From an uncultured bacterium (lineage in GTDB: Bacteria > Elusimicrobiota > Elusimicrobia > Elusimicrobiales > Elusimicrobiaceae), in NCBI GenBank assembly GCA_949291515.1, contig CASEVY010000012.1, positions 62,001 to 126,000 on the forward strand: a stretch of DNA of 64,000 bases, in the 5' to 3' direction. Each line of letters begins with the position of its first letter. Within the stretch, counting starts at the first letter, position 1. Both the position numbers and the translations under genes were made by a program. This document shows positions 5,766-15,242 of the stretch, one piece after another. The notes beneath the pieces are model-generated. The model had not been told where the DNA came from and ran no database searches. It saw only the letters and a list, made by a program, of their open reading frames with translations.

Positions 5766-7973
5766 TTATTTGTTCCGCAATATTTTTTCTATTATTCTGA
5801 CGGCTTTGTCGGCGTGGTCAAATACGGCAAGTCCGTTTTCCTGCCCGCTTCTTCGGTAATAATCAAATTTTACTCCCGCTGATACGCTGGTAAATATCGG
5901 CGTTTCGTATTTTGCCGACAGTTCGGCCAGTTTTATCAAGAAGTCGGCATTTTCCTCTTTCAGGGTTTTTATCGCGGGGCTTACGGGTATTGTCGAAAAC
6001 AATACGCTGCCGTAAAGACCGCTTTTAAGTACGTTTTCTATTATCTCATAGGCGGCGGCGTCCGGGCACATCGGCGTAACGTCAAAAGGGTTGCGCACGT
6101 CCACTATGCCGCTTAGACCGTATTTATCAAGTATGACGCAAAGTTCCTTTTTAAGTTCATCTTGCGGAACTTGTGCTTCTATCGGCGAATCCGCTTTTAT
6201 ATTATCCGCCATACCGCTTGTCTCAAATCCGCCGTTGCTCAGCATAAACACTTTATTGTTCCTTATGTTTTTGTCTGCGCAGGAACTTAAAGTTTGGCAC
6301 AAATCTTCAAATTCTTCGAAGCTGTCGGCCATAAACGCGCCAGCTGAGCCAAGTATTTTCTTTGCGGTTAGATAATTGCCCGCTATCGAGGCCGTATGCC
6401 CCATTACGGCTTTTTGGCCGCTGGGCGTGCGTCCTGCCATATAAATGACGGCTTTTATCCCTTTTTGCTTGGCTTTAAGCAGGCTTTGGCGCAGGGCGAC
6501 ACCTTCATTTTCTTTCAATCCTTCTATGTATAGCATTAAGAGTTTTACTTTGTCTTCTTCAATCAAGTATTTGGCGTAATCGGTTACGGTTGCGTCTTGC
6601 TGGTTGCCGGTCATAACGCAGTACAGCGGTTTTATGTGTTCCATTCTGCCCAAAGAAGCAAGCATAAAAGCGCCGCTTTGGCTTATGAAAGCCGAGGACG
6701 CCAAATTAGGATTAATCCCCAAAGGAGGAGTAAATTTTTCTTTCGGTATAAAAAGACTGTTGAAATTTGAAGGATTTGATACCAATCCCAGGGAGTTGCT
6801 TCCGTTGACGGTAAAATCGGGGTTTAGCTTTTTTCCTTCTTCTATTATATTTTCCACTTGGCAGCTTAATTCGGCCGAGCCTTCCTTTTCGCCGATGCCG
6901 CCGGTTATTAATATTACGCCGTTTACCTTTCCGCTTTTGGCGCATTTTGACAAGGTTTGAGCCGCCGAATCGGCCGGTACGGATAATACCAAAGCGTCTA
7001 TTGTGCGCGGCAGATTTTCAAAATTGGGCACGCATTTTACGCCGTCTATTTCGCTCTCGCCTTCTTTGACTGCGAACAAATTGTTTTTGTCAAAACCCGC
7101 CTGTATTATGTTATTTAGAATTATCCGCCCCATATTGACTTTTTTGGCGCTTACGCCGATAACGGCGGCGCTTTTTGGATTTAATAAACTTTCAAGGCCT
7201 TTTTTTGACACTTTCGGCTTCGGTGTTTTGAATTCCGCTTTTTTGAAACGGAGGACGCCGTCCAGCGCGGTAATTGAGCCGCCGCCCGCGCAGAGCGGGT
7301 TGATTTCGAATTCTTCTATAAAAAATTGTGCTTTTTCGTTTAGCGGGCTGAACTCTATCATTAACTTGGCGAGATTCTTTGCGGCAGATACCAGAAGTCC
7401 TTTGGAAATTTGCGCTTTCGCGCCTCTGGCCTTTCCTCCGCAATAGCGCCAGATGAGCGAATTTTCGACAAAAGCGTCAAAGTCCGCGTCCAAAGCGGGG
7501 GTAAGGGCGGTTCGGTTTTCTTCTTTTATGTTTTTGGCGAAGTATTCCGCGTCCGTACCGCCAAAGCCTAAGGTTATTACGGGGCCGAAGGCATTGTCAA
7601 AGCGCGCGCCGAGCAATATTTCCCGTCCCAATGTAAAAGGTGGGCAGTCGATAAACTCCGCCAACATAAAATTTTCGACTTCAGGGAAATCTTTCGTCAT
7701 TTGCTTAAATAACGTTTCGGCCTCAGCCTTTTTGCAAATTCTGACTCCGCCTTTATCTGTTTTGTGGAGAGTTTCGTCCGAAAGTATTTTAATTACGCAT
7801 TTTTCGCCCGCAAATTGCGATAAAACGGAAGATATGTCCTCAGTTCTTTTAAAAATTGCCGTTTTTGGGGTATTTATGTTTAAGTAATCGAGGATCTTAT
7901 AGCAATCGGCTTCGTTTAAGGCTTTTTTGCCGTTTTGTGCTGCGATTTTAAGAATGTCGTTTATAAATTGCAT
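5766..7973 (-). CDS. Acyl-CoA (acetyl-CoA) synthetase, ADP-forming, single-chain
   Basis: Converts acetyl-CoA (or a related acyl-CoA), ADP and Pi to the free acid, CoA and ATP, giving substrate-level phosphorylation in fermentation. The 735-residue chain has an ATP-grasp (beta-type) domain first, with HKTDKGGV around His70. CoA-binding and succinyl-CoA-ligase-like (alpha-type) domains follow, with the probable phosphohistidine site MGHTASIAG at His526. Many single-chain members place alpha before beta, so this beta-alpha order is a variant. The start is supported by GGGAG nine bases upstream of the ATG. The gene is monocistronic and divergent from the Na/Pi cotransporter. Acyl specificity cannot be read from sequence. 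Confidence 0.88.
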   Translation of the reverse strand: MQFINDILKIAAQNGKKALNEADCYKILDYLNINTPKTAIFKRTEDISSVLSQFAGEKCVIKILSDETLHKTDKGGVRICKKAEAETLFKQMTKDFPEVENFMLAEFIDCPPFTLGREILLGARFDNAFGPVITLGFGGTDAEYFAKNIKEENRTALTPALDADFDAFVENSLIWRYCGGKARGAKAQISKGLLVSAAKNLAKLMIEFSPLNEKAQFFIEEFEINPLCAGGGSITALDGVLRFKKAEFKTPKPKVSKKGLESLLNPKSAAVIGVSAKKVNMGRIILNNIIQAGFDKNNLFAVKEGESEIDGVKCVPNFENLPRTIDALVLSVPADSAAQTLSKCAKSGKVNGVILITGGIGEKEGSAELSCQVENIIEEGKKLNPDFTVNGSNSLGLVSNPSNFNSLFIPKEKFTPPLGINPNLASSAFISQSGAFMLASLGRMEHIKPLYCVMTGNQQDATVTDYAKYLIEEDKVKLLMLYIEGLKENEGVALRQSLLKAKQKGIKAVIYMAGRTPSGQKAVMGHTASIAGNYLTAKKILGSAGAFMADSFEEFEDLCQTLSSCADKNIRNNKVFMLSNGGFETSGMADNIKADSPIEAQVPQDELKKELCVILDKYGLSGIVDVRNPFDVTPMCPDAAAYEIIENVLKSGLYGSVLFSTIPVSPAIKTLKEENADFLIKLAELSAKYETPIFTSVSAGVKFDYYRRSGQENGLAVFDHADKAVRIIEKILRNK

Positions 7974-8065
7974 ATTTTATATCTCCCGAAAACATTGTTA
8001 TCCAAATATATGATTATATTATATAATGATATTAACAATATTTATATCATAAGTGCGGAGGATTG

Positions 8066-9811
8066 ATGGAAGGTATATTGCTTTTCTTTAACCTGCTTGG
8101 CGGATTGGGTGTTTTTCTTCTCGGTATTAAAATGATGAGCGACGGCTTGCAGAAAGCGGCCGGCAATCGTCTTAGAAAAATAATATCGGGCGCGACGGGC
8201 AACAGATTTACCGCCACATTTTCGGGCATATTGGTAACTTCCATCATACAGTCTTCTTCGGCGACTACGGTAATGGTAGTCGGTTTTGTAAGCGCGGGCT
8301 TATTGACGCTGACGCAGTCCTTGGGTGTAATCTTCGGCGCCAATATCGGCACCACGACTACCGCCTGGATTATCAGCTTGCTGGGTTTTAAGGTTGATAT
8401 AGCATTATTCGCCATGCCGATGATAGGCGTGGGGTTCTTTTCTCAGTTCGTCAGCAAATGGCCGATAGTACGCCGCATAGGCGAGGCCATGTTGGGTTTC
8501 GGTCTGTTGTTTTTGGGCCTTTCCTTAATTAAATCCGGAATACCGGACGTTCAGTCTTCTTCGGCTACGATAGAATGGATTACCAAGTTCCGCCCCGATA
8601 CGCTTTGGTCGCTTTTGGCAGTTGTCGGAGTAGGTACGGTGCTGACGGTAATATTTCAGTCGTCCAGCGCGGTAATGGCCGTAACGCTTACCTGCGCGGC
8701 GAAAGGGCTGATAGATTATCCTACCGCGTGCGCTTTGGTGCTGGGCGAAAATATCGGCACGACTATTACCGCCAATATCGCGGCTATCGGCGCGCCGAGA
8801 GCCGCAAAGAGAGCGGCTTTGGGCCATATGATGTTCAATATATTGGGCGTGATATGGGCCATAGCATTATTCCACCCGCTGCTTTCTTTGGTCGATTGGA
8901 TTGTGCCCGGCAGCACGGAAGGCACTTCTTCGGAAGTGCTATTGGTAAATATACCTTATCATCTTTCGGCTTTCCATACCACGTTTAATATCATTAATAC
9001 GTGCGTGATGCTGATATTCATTAAGCAGTTCGAAAAACTTATAATGATGATTATGCCTTTAAAACGCAGCGAGGAGGACCAAACGGATTTGCTCTATTTG
9101 AAAGCGGGCATTACGGCTACGCCGGAATTGTTTATTGAGGCCGCCAGAAGAGAAGTGGACAGAATGGCGGGATTGGTGGAATCGATAATAAGCAAGGATT
9201 TGCACGCGATAAAGACGGACTCGCCCAAGCTGTTTGAGCGCTCGGTGGAAGACGTACACGCCAAAGAGAAAGCCAGCGACGTTTTGGAGTATAAAATAAA
9301 CGATTTCTTAAAGAATTTGACGCACGATCAGCTTTCGCGCGATATGATAACCGACGTAATGGCTATGTTTGATTTGACAAACTATTTGGAAAAGATGGCA
9401 GATCACGGCGATAAGATAGCGATATTATTGAATAAGGCTCGCTCCGCCAACGCTTTTGAGCCTCAGGATTACGACAGGTTGGAAACTATCGGCTTGAAAG
9501 TAAAGAAGATTTTAAAAGATACTCGCGCGACGATACTTAACTATGATATGGATAAGGAACGCGTAATGCAGCTTGCTTTGGAAAGGGAACGCGAACTGAA
9601 CGAGATGAGGCATTCATTCCGGGACGAAAAAACTTCGCGTGATTTTACCCAGCAGCAGCTTTCGCCTGTGGCGATAACTTTGTATACTGATATACTTACC
9701 AGTTTCGAGAAGATAGGCGACTATGCCCTTAACATAGTTGAAACCACAACTGGCGTTAGGGACAAAATGCTGAAAGAAGGCAAGACGGCTTCGGGCGGAA
9801 TTAAGAAGTAG
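8066..9811 (+). CDS. Na+/phosphate cotransporter family protein with PhoU-like domain
   Basis: Inner-membrane NptA/PNaS-type protein expected to couple Na+ to phosphate (or a related anion), possibly as an exporter. The N-terminal half (about residues 1-320) is hydrophobic and carries the paired repeats of the Na_Pi_cotrans family: QSSSATT near residue 62 and QSSSAVM near residue 198, each with a following GxNIGTT segment. Residues about 340-570 form an alpha-helical PhoU-like cytoplasmic domain. The ATG at 8066 follows GGAGGA closely; a TTG one codon earlier is possible. DUF1232 and AsmA-like genes follow on the same strand. Confidence 0.92.
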   Translation: MEGILLFFNLLGGLGVFLLGIKMMSDGLQKAAGNRLRKIISGATGNRFTATFSGILVTSIIQSSSATTVMVVGFVSAGLLTLTQSLGVIFGANIGTTTTAWIISLLGFKVDIALFAMPMIGVGFFSQFVSKWPIVRRIGEAMLGFGLLFLGLSLIKSGIPDVQSSSATIEWITKFRPDTLWSLLAVVGVGTVLTVIFQSSSAVMAVTLTCAAKGLIDYPTACALVLGENIGTTITANIAAIGAPRAAKRAALGHMMFNILGVIWAIALFHPLLSLVDWIVPGSTEGTSSEVLLVNIPYHLSAFHTTFNIINTCVMLIFIKQFEKLIMMIMPLKRSEEDQTDLLYLKAGITATPELFIEAARREVDRMAGLVESIISKDLHAIKTDSPKLFERSVEDVHAKEKASDVLEYKINDFLKNLTHDQLSRDMITDVMAMFDLTNYLEKMADHGDKIAILLNKARSANAFEPQDYDRLETIGLKVKKILKDTRATILNYDMDKERVMQLALERERELNEMRHSFRDEKTSRDFTQQQLSPVAITLYTDILTSFEKIGDYALNIVETTTGVRDKMLKEGKTASGGIKK

Positions 9812-9833
9812 TATAAGGGAAAGAGGGGTAGTA

Positions 9834-10154
9834 ATGTCCGAGCAAAAGACTGATTTTACGGTTAATCCCGCGGTTTTGTTTAGGGATATAAAAGACGCGG
9901 GAGCTATGTTTTGGGCGGTGGCGCGCAGGCGTTTTCCCGTTCCTTGGCGCAGCGTCATATGGGGCGGATTATTTTTGATATACTTGGCTTTGCCGTTGGA
10001 TATGATACCCGAAGCGTTATTTTTGATGCTGGGGTTTAGCGACGATTTGTTGTTTTTGGTTTTTGTGATAAATAAAATGCGGCCTGATATTGACAGATAC
10101 CGCGCTTTCAGAAACGAAGAGAGGGGGAAGATAAAAAATGAAGAAACTTATTAA
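9834..10154 (+). CDS. DUF1232 (YkvA-like) small membrane protein
   Basis: A 106-residue protein with the DUF1232 signature: a hydrophobic segment, then LPLDMIPEA and GFSDDLLFLVFV, matching the family's PxDxIPD...GxxDD pattern. Molecular role unknown. It starts 23 bases after the transporter gene, behind an AGAGGGG ribosome binding site, and its end overlaps the AsmA-like gene by 17 bases, so the three are probably co-transcribed and translationally coupled. Confidence 0.85.
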   Translation: MSEQKTDFTVNPAVLFRDIKDAGAMFWAVARRRFPVPWRSVIWGGLFLIYLALPLDMIPEALFLMLGFSDDLLFLVFVINKMRPDIDRYRAFRNEERGKIKNEETY

Positions 10155-12252
10155 GGTCCTTGCGGTTTTAGTCGTCATAGGGATAGTCCTAGTGGGCGGC
10201 GCGGTAGTGGCGCTGAAGATGATGTTTCCCTTGGAGAAGCTAAAATCGATGGCGCAGGAATACGTGGCGCAGAATTACAACAGAGATATAGATTTCAGCG
10301 ATGTATCGTTAAATCTTATCGGGGTGACGATAGAATCGTTTAAACTGTCTGACGAGGGCGGTTTTGAGGCGGGCAGCTTCATATCGGCCGACAGCGCAGT
10401 GGTTAAAGTGGAGTTGATGCCTCTTTTCAAGAAGCAGATAAAAATCAGCACGATAGGCTTTGACGGGGTTGATATAAACGTAATAAAGAATGCGGAGGGG
10501 AAATTTAATTTTGACAATTTAATACCCGCCTCGGCAGACGAAGTTTCGCCCCAGCCCGAAGAGGAACAGCTTTCTTCCGCGCCTTTGGCAATGGATTTGA
10601 CCGCGAAAGACATATATATAAAGAATTCCGACATAACTTATAAAGACCTGCAAAGCGGAATGGATTTCGCGGTAGAGGACGTTAATTTCGAGATAAAGGA
10701 TTTCGATTACAACAATCCGTTTTCTTTCGATTTGTCATTCAATACTTCGGTCAAGACGGGCGACATAAAGATAAGCCCGGTCAAGATTTTGGCCAAAGGC
10801 ATTGTGAACATAGCTGGAATGGAGTTGGAAAAAGCCTCGGCTGAAATAACCGATTTCTCTGTAGAGTACAAAGGCTTTAAAGTCAATATGAGCGGCGGGA
10901 TATCCAATTTGCAGATGCCGGACTTGTCTTTGAAGGGAGAAATAAGCGGTATCGACGACAAATTGGCGGCGGATTTCGTTACGGGCGATATTCCGAGCTT
11001 TGCTCTTCCCGTAATAAGTTTGGAGGCTAAGGCTACCGCTGATTTGGAAAACTCCAAAGCTGATGTAAGCAAATTTGACATAAGTTTGGGCAAATCCTAT
11101 ATAAAGAATACCGCGGCCGTAGATTTTTCCCAACCTGAAATGTCTTATGCGGAAACCACGACTGTGAACATAAACCTTTCGGAAGTTTCCGACATTTCAA
11201 AAGAACTTTTGGCCGCATTTAAACTCAAAGGCTCGATTACCGGCGACATAAAGGCGGTATCGGCCGGCTCGGACAAACCTTTGGTAACGGGTTCAATATC
11301 TTTGAAGGATATAGGCGCGGCGGCGATGGACAAGATTTTATCATCGCTTAACGGGACGATAAAAATAAATTCGCTCGACGACATCAAAACCGATACTATA
11401 AAAGGCGTATTTGACGGTTCGGACTTTAAGACGTCTTTGGCTTACAAGAACAATAAAAAGATGGCCGTAGATTTTATGTTCAATATGGATAAATTTACCT
11501 TGGAGGATATAGACTTTGACGAGCTTTTAGCCTCTTCCAAGGGCGGAAACGGCAATGATGAGGGAGCCTCTACCGCGGCGGCTTCAAGCGGGACGTCCGA
11601 TTTGCAGATGGCGCCGATGGACGTTAAGGCCGACATATTAATAAAAAGGGTAGAGAACAATGTCTTTTCCACGGACGATTTGACGTTTAAAGCCGACGTG
11701 AAGGACTTGGATTTGACCATGAGCAAAGCAAGCGGTACGGTATATTTTTCGTCTTCCGAGGGCGAGATACGTGATTTGGACAAACTGATAAACAGCTCCG
11801 TATTTTTGAAGGTGGCTTTGACGACGGTAAAGATAGCGCAGAAAGCGTTAAAAGCGACGCAGATAATATCCGGCGCGGATATCAATACCGACAGCGTGAG
11901 CTACAAGAGTATAGTCGGCGATTACAGGCTTGGCGGCGGCAAAGCTGTGATAAACAAATCGGACTTAAATTCGGATTTGGCTACTATAAACACGAGCGGC
12001 AGCATAAATTTCGTTACGCAGCAGCTTGATATGACGGTAAAAGTCGGGCTCGGCAAGAATGCGAGCGGTTCGGCCAATATCAAGGTTGGCGGCAGCATAG
12101 AAGATCCGTCTTTTAAACTGGACGTGGCATCTACGGTAAGTTCTCTTTTGAGTTCTGATCAGAAAGAGACGGCAAAGCAGGCGGTGGAAAGCGTAAAGAA
12201 CACCGTAAAAGACGTAACCAGCGGCATAAAAGATTTATTTAAAAAGAAGTAA
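10138..12252 (+). CDS. AsmA-family (AsmA/TamB-like) envelope protein
   Basis: A 704-residue protein with one N-terminal membrane anchor (about residues 5-27) and a long periplasmic region of beta-strand-rich repeats with few charged clusters. This is typical of AsmA-like proteins, which are thought to help move phospholipid between the membranes of diderm bacteria. AsmA-type segments include the N-terminal LEKLKSMAQEYV...RDIDFSDV stretch and C-terminal glycine-rich lines such as VKVGLGKNASGSANIKVGG, followed by an amphipathic Lys-rich tail. It overlaps the upstream DUF1232 gene. A diderm envelope is supported; substrate and partner are not known. Confidence 0.85.
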   Translation: MKKLIKVLAVLVVIGIVLVGGAVVALKMMFPLEKLKSMAQEYVAQNYNRDIDFSDVSLNLIGVTIESFKLSDEGGFEAGSFISADSAVVKVELMPLFKKQIKISTIGFDGVDINVIKNAEGKFNFDNLIPASADEVSPQPEEEQLSSAPLAMDLTAKDIYIKNSDITYKDLQSGMDFAVEDVNFEIKDFDYNNPFSFDLSFNTSVKTGDIKISPVKILAKGIVNIAGMELEKASAEITDFSVEYKGFKVNMSGGISNLQMPDLSLKGEISGIDDKLAADFVTGDIPSFALPVISLEAKATADLENSKADVSKFDISLGKSYIKNTAAVDFSQPEMSYAETTTVNINLSEVSDISKELLAAFKLKGSITGDIKAVSAGSDKPLVTGSISLKDIGAAAMDKILSSLNGTIKINSLDDIKTDTIKGVFDGSDFKTSLAYKNNKKMAVDFMFNMDKFTLEDIDFDELLASSKGGNGNDEGASTAAASSGTSDLQMAPMDVKADILIKRVENNVFSTDDLTFKADVKDLDLTMSKASGTVYFSSSEGEIRDLDKLINSSVFLKVALTTVKIAQKALKATQIISGADINTDSVSYKSIVGDYRLGGGKAVINKSDLNSDLATINTSGSINFVTQQLDMTVKVGLGKNASGSANIKVGGSIEDPSFKLDVASTVSSLLSSDQKETAKQAVESVKNTVKDVTSGIKDLFKKK

Positions 12253-12267
12253 TATCGGAGGATTTAT

Positions 12268-12726
12268 ATGGCAGAATCAACCTTTTCTGTAATTAGTTTA
12301 ATCGGGGCATTGACCTCGGAAGACGGCAGCGAGATAAAGTTTTCGATAGATTCTTACAAAGGGTACAAATATGTATCCATAAGGAAATATTTGAAATCGG
12401 AGACCTACAGCGGCCCAACCAAGGCCGGCATAACGCTTTCGCCCGAGATAGTGGGCAAGATAAGCGAGGCGCTGGCCGCTTTGCCTGAAGATTATAAGAC
12501 TATAGAAGACGGGGAGCTGGGCAAATATGCCAAGAAGCAGGGCCTTTCTATCGTTCTTCGAGTCAGTTCTTATATGGGCAGCAAAGGCATAGATTTAAGG
12601 CAGTGGCAGGAAGACGACAGCTATACGGGTTGGACAAAGAAAGGGATAAGGCTTCCTATAGAGAAGCTAAAAGAGGTAAAAGAGCTGTTTGCCAAGACGG
12701 CTAAATATTTTGAAGATAACAAATAA
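12268..12726 (+). CDS. Protein with two tandem PC4/YdbC-like ssDNA-binding domains
   Basis: A 152-residue soluble protein made of two related units. Residues about 12-70 read EIKFSIDSYKGYKYVSIRKY followed by GPTKAGITLSPE. Residues about 92-145 read LSIVLRVSSYMGSKGIDLRQ followed by GWTKKGIRLPIEK. Both match the transcriptional coactivator p15/PC4 fold pattern (aromatic strand, IR(k/q)(y/w), then TKxGI.L). PC4-like proteins bind single-stranded DNA as dimers, so a tandem copy could act as an intramolecular dimer; that is inference. The ATG at 12268 has CGGAGG upstream. It sits 24 bases before the kinase gene. Confidence 0.8.
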   Translation: MAESTFSVISLIGALTSEDGSEIKFSIDSYKGYKYVSIRKYLKSETYSGPTKAGITLSPEIVGKISEALAALPEDYKTIEDGELGKYAKKQGLSIVLRVSSYMGSKGIDLRQWQEDDSYTGWTKKGIRLPIEKLKEVKELFAKTAKYFEDNK

Positions 12727-12749
12727 AAAAAGGGAAGGCCGGTGTATTT

Positions 12750-15242
12750 ATGTCAGAAGATAACAAAAAAAATCCTTTAAAGCAGGAAGAGATACCGCCT
12801 ACGGCTAAAGCGTCGCAGGTTCCGTCTTCCGTGCAAGCTAAGAATCAGCCGCATCAAAGGCCGGAGATGGAACTTATAGGGCAGGAAATATCCGGCTGCG
12901 TGATACTGGAAAAGGTCAGCGAAGGCGGTATGGGTACGGTGTTTAGAGCCAAACACAAGGCTTTGGACAGAATCGTATGCGTAAAGATTTTAAGCCCCGC
13001 TTTGGCCAATGACAAGAAGGCGGTGGGATTATTTCTGACAGAGGCGCGCGCCATTGCGGAGATAGACCACCCCAACATCGTATCGGTGTACAATGTGGGC
13101 AAGGAAAAAGGGTTTTATTTTATCGTGATGACTTTCATAGAGGGGGAAAGTTTATCTTCGATAGTGAGAAAGCGTCCGAACTTGCCGATTTCTTTTGTTA
13201 TAGATACTTTTATCGGCATACTTAAAGGGCTGGAGGCTGCTCATCAGAAAGGCATAATACACCGTGACATAAAACCCTCCAACATACTTATCAACAAGAA
13301 ACTAGAGGCTAAGATAGTGGACTTCGGTATAGCCAAGAAGGTTGATAAGGAGAAGGGGTGTACCAAAACGACGGAACTGGCTGGTACGGCGTACTTTTTG
13401 TCGCCTGAGCAGGCATTGGGCAGGCCGATAGACATAAGGGCGGATTTGTATTCGGTAGGCGCGAGTTTGTTTTATGTTTTGACGGGCAAATATCCGTTTA
13501 CCGGCAAGAACTCGATGGATATAATCCAAAAGCACATAAACGAGCCCGTACCTGACGTTTCCAAATATAGGAAAGGGGTTCCGCCTTGGCTGTCTTTGGC
13601 GGTAAGCAAACTGATGAGCAAACGGCCTGACGACAGATTTCAAAGCGCTACGGATACTTTGATGTTCTTCCAAAAGCAGCGTGCGGACGATCAGCTTAAA
13701 TTAAATCAAGGTTTGAACATAACCGACGAAGTTGGCTTGCGCGTAAGGAGTTCGGATATGAACGCCTCGCCCGTAGTCGGGAAAGATACGGAGCGTCACG
13801 TTACGGCGAGCGGCAGTCAAATAAGGCAGAGTATGCCGGAGACAGCCAAGAGTTCGTTCAGGGCGGCGGATATCCCGGTAATAGCATTGGGCGGGGACGG
13901 AGAGACGTCAAAGCAGCAAGCGGCGCCGGACAAGAAATTTCAAATGGATACGCTGGATTCCGTAACCAAAGAAGTTGCGAAAACCCAAAAGATAATGGAA
14001 GAACGCAAGAAGCGTTTGACTGCCAGCAAAAATCCGTATTCCACGTTTTCGGCTGCTAAGAAGAAATTTATGCTGAAAGGTTTCGGCTGGACGCTGATAA
14101 CAGCGGCTGCGGCGTTTATGGCGATGTCTTTATTTTTGAAACTTGGCTTTTTGTGTTCCGCGTATAATGTTGGCGGCACGTCTATAGTGTCGGCATTGGT
14201 CAAGCCTTGGATTTCAGGTTCTTACGCCGAAGGCCAGATGATATTGGGTGCGGTATGTTTCGTATTCTTGCTGGTAATATGCGCTTTGTTCTTCTTTGAT
14301 TTGATAAAGAAGGCGATTCCGTGCATATTTGTAATAGCGCTGCTATCGTATATATTCGCGTTCTACGGTTTGGTTATGCCGGATTCCGTATTACAGCCGC
14401 TTTCCACATACAGTTATTTGCTGATATATTCGATAATAGTTGGAGGATTGGCTCTTAAGATAGACAATATAGAGGACTTGCCTTTTTACTACCGCGTAGT
14501 ATCGATAGTATTGTTTGCGTTTTCATTTTATTTGTTCTACCAGTTTGTACGGCCTGATGTTTCTGCGGATGGCGAATTAATGAAATCTTTGCAATATACG
14601 GCTTTTGGAGTATCTGCGGCGACGTGCGTGATGACTTTATTTAGGCACGGTTTTCTTTACAGGATATTGACGCTGCTGCTGTTTGTTGGCTCTTTAGGCG
14701 GGATATGGCTATATCAAGCGGGCGGCGAGGCTTATGCTTTGTATGACGAGGTTCGCGTAGCCACTCAGGCTAGAACTGCGCAGGCGTCTGCGGAATATGC
14801 TTTTGCACCGCAAAAGGCGGTAGCTTTAATGCACAGTTACGCGGACTTGGAGAGCGAAACGGAATATTATCCTTCTGAAGGCGGCAGTTGGGATTTAGCT
14901 TCTGAAGAGGCTGAGCCCGAGGCTAATGCTTTGGCCGAAAACGCTTTGGCTGAAGCGGATAAATCTAAACAAGATGTAAAAGCTGAGGAAAGGCTTTCGC
15001 CCAGCCAGATCAGAGCTACGTTTATAAATTCCATATCAAAGCTGAACACGGCGGCAAATCAGGAAGCGGTGGAGCAGTACATATGGATATTTGCGCTGAA
15101 GGGGCCTTATGAGAAGGTAAAATATACCTGGCATGAAGACAATGTGCCGCTGTTAATATTATATGTATTGGCGGTATACGCGATAGCCGGTTTCATAATA
15201 GACGTTTTGGCGGCGGGGGAAGACAGATGGAATTTGATATAG
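12750..15242 (+). CDS. Membrane-anchored Ser/Thr protein kinase (PknB/PrkC-like)
   Basis: An 830-residue Hanks-type kinase. The kinase domain (about residues 45-315) has the glycine loop EGGMGTVFRAK, lysine near residue 79, the HRDIKPSN catalytic loop at 171-178, DFG at 191-193 and a SPEQALG activation-segment end, so it should be active. Residues about 320-435 are polar and probably disordered. A polytopic membrane region (about 440-690, roughly seven or eight helices), a long acidic Ala/Glu-rich segment and a final helix near 805-825 follow. There are no PASTA repeats, unlike Gram-positive PrkC. The gene overlaps the PP2C gene by 16 bases, a classic kinase-phosphatase pair. Substrates are unknown. 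Confidence 0.92.
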   Translation: MSEDNKKNPLKQEEIPPTAKASQVPSSVQAKNQPHQRPEMELIGQEISGCVILEKVSEGGMGTVFRAKHKALDRIVCVKILSPALANDKKAVGLFLTEARAIAEIDHPNIVSVYNVGKEKGFYFIVMTFIEGESLSSIVRKRPNLPISFVIDTFIGILKGLEAAHQKGIIHRDIKPSNILINKKLEAKIVDFGIAKKVDKEKGCTKTTELAGTAYFLSPEQALGRPIDIRADLYSVGASLFYVLTGKYPFTGKNSMDIIQKHINEPVPDVSKYRKGVPPWLSLAVSKLMSKRPDDRFQSATDTLMFFQKQRADDQLKLNQGLNITDEVGLRVRSSDMNASPVVGKDTERHVTASGSQIRQSMPETAKSSFRAADIPVIALGGDGETSKQQAAPDKKFQMDTLDSVTKEVAKTQKIMEERKKRLTASKNPYSTFSAAKKKFMLKGFGWTLITAAAAFMAMSLFLKLGFLCSAYNVGGTSIVSALVKPWISGSYAEGQMILGAVCFVFLLVICALFFFDLIKKAIPCIFVIALLSYIFAFYGLVMPDSVLQPLSTYSYLLIYSIIVGGLALKIDNIEDLPFYYRVVSIVLFAFSFYLFYQFVRPDVSADGELMKSLQYTAFGVSAATCVMTLFRHGFLYRILTLLLFVGSLGGIWLYQAGGEAYALYDEVRVATQARTAQASAEYAFAPQKAVALMHSYADLESETEYYPSEGGSWDLASEEAEPEANALAENALAEADKSKQDVKAEERLSPSQIRATFINSISKLNTAANQEAVEQYIWIFALKGPYEKVKYTWHEDNVPLLILYVLAVYAIAGFIIDVLAAGEDRWNLI

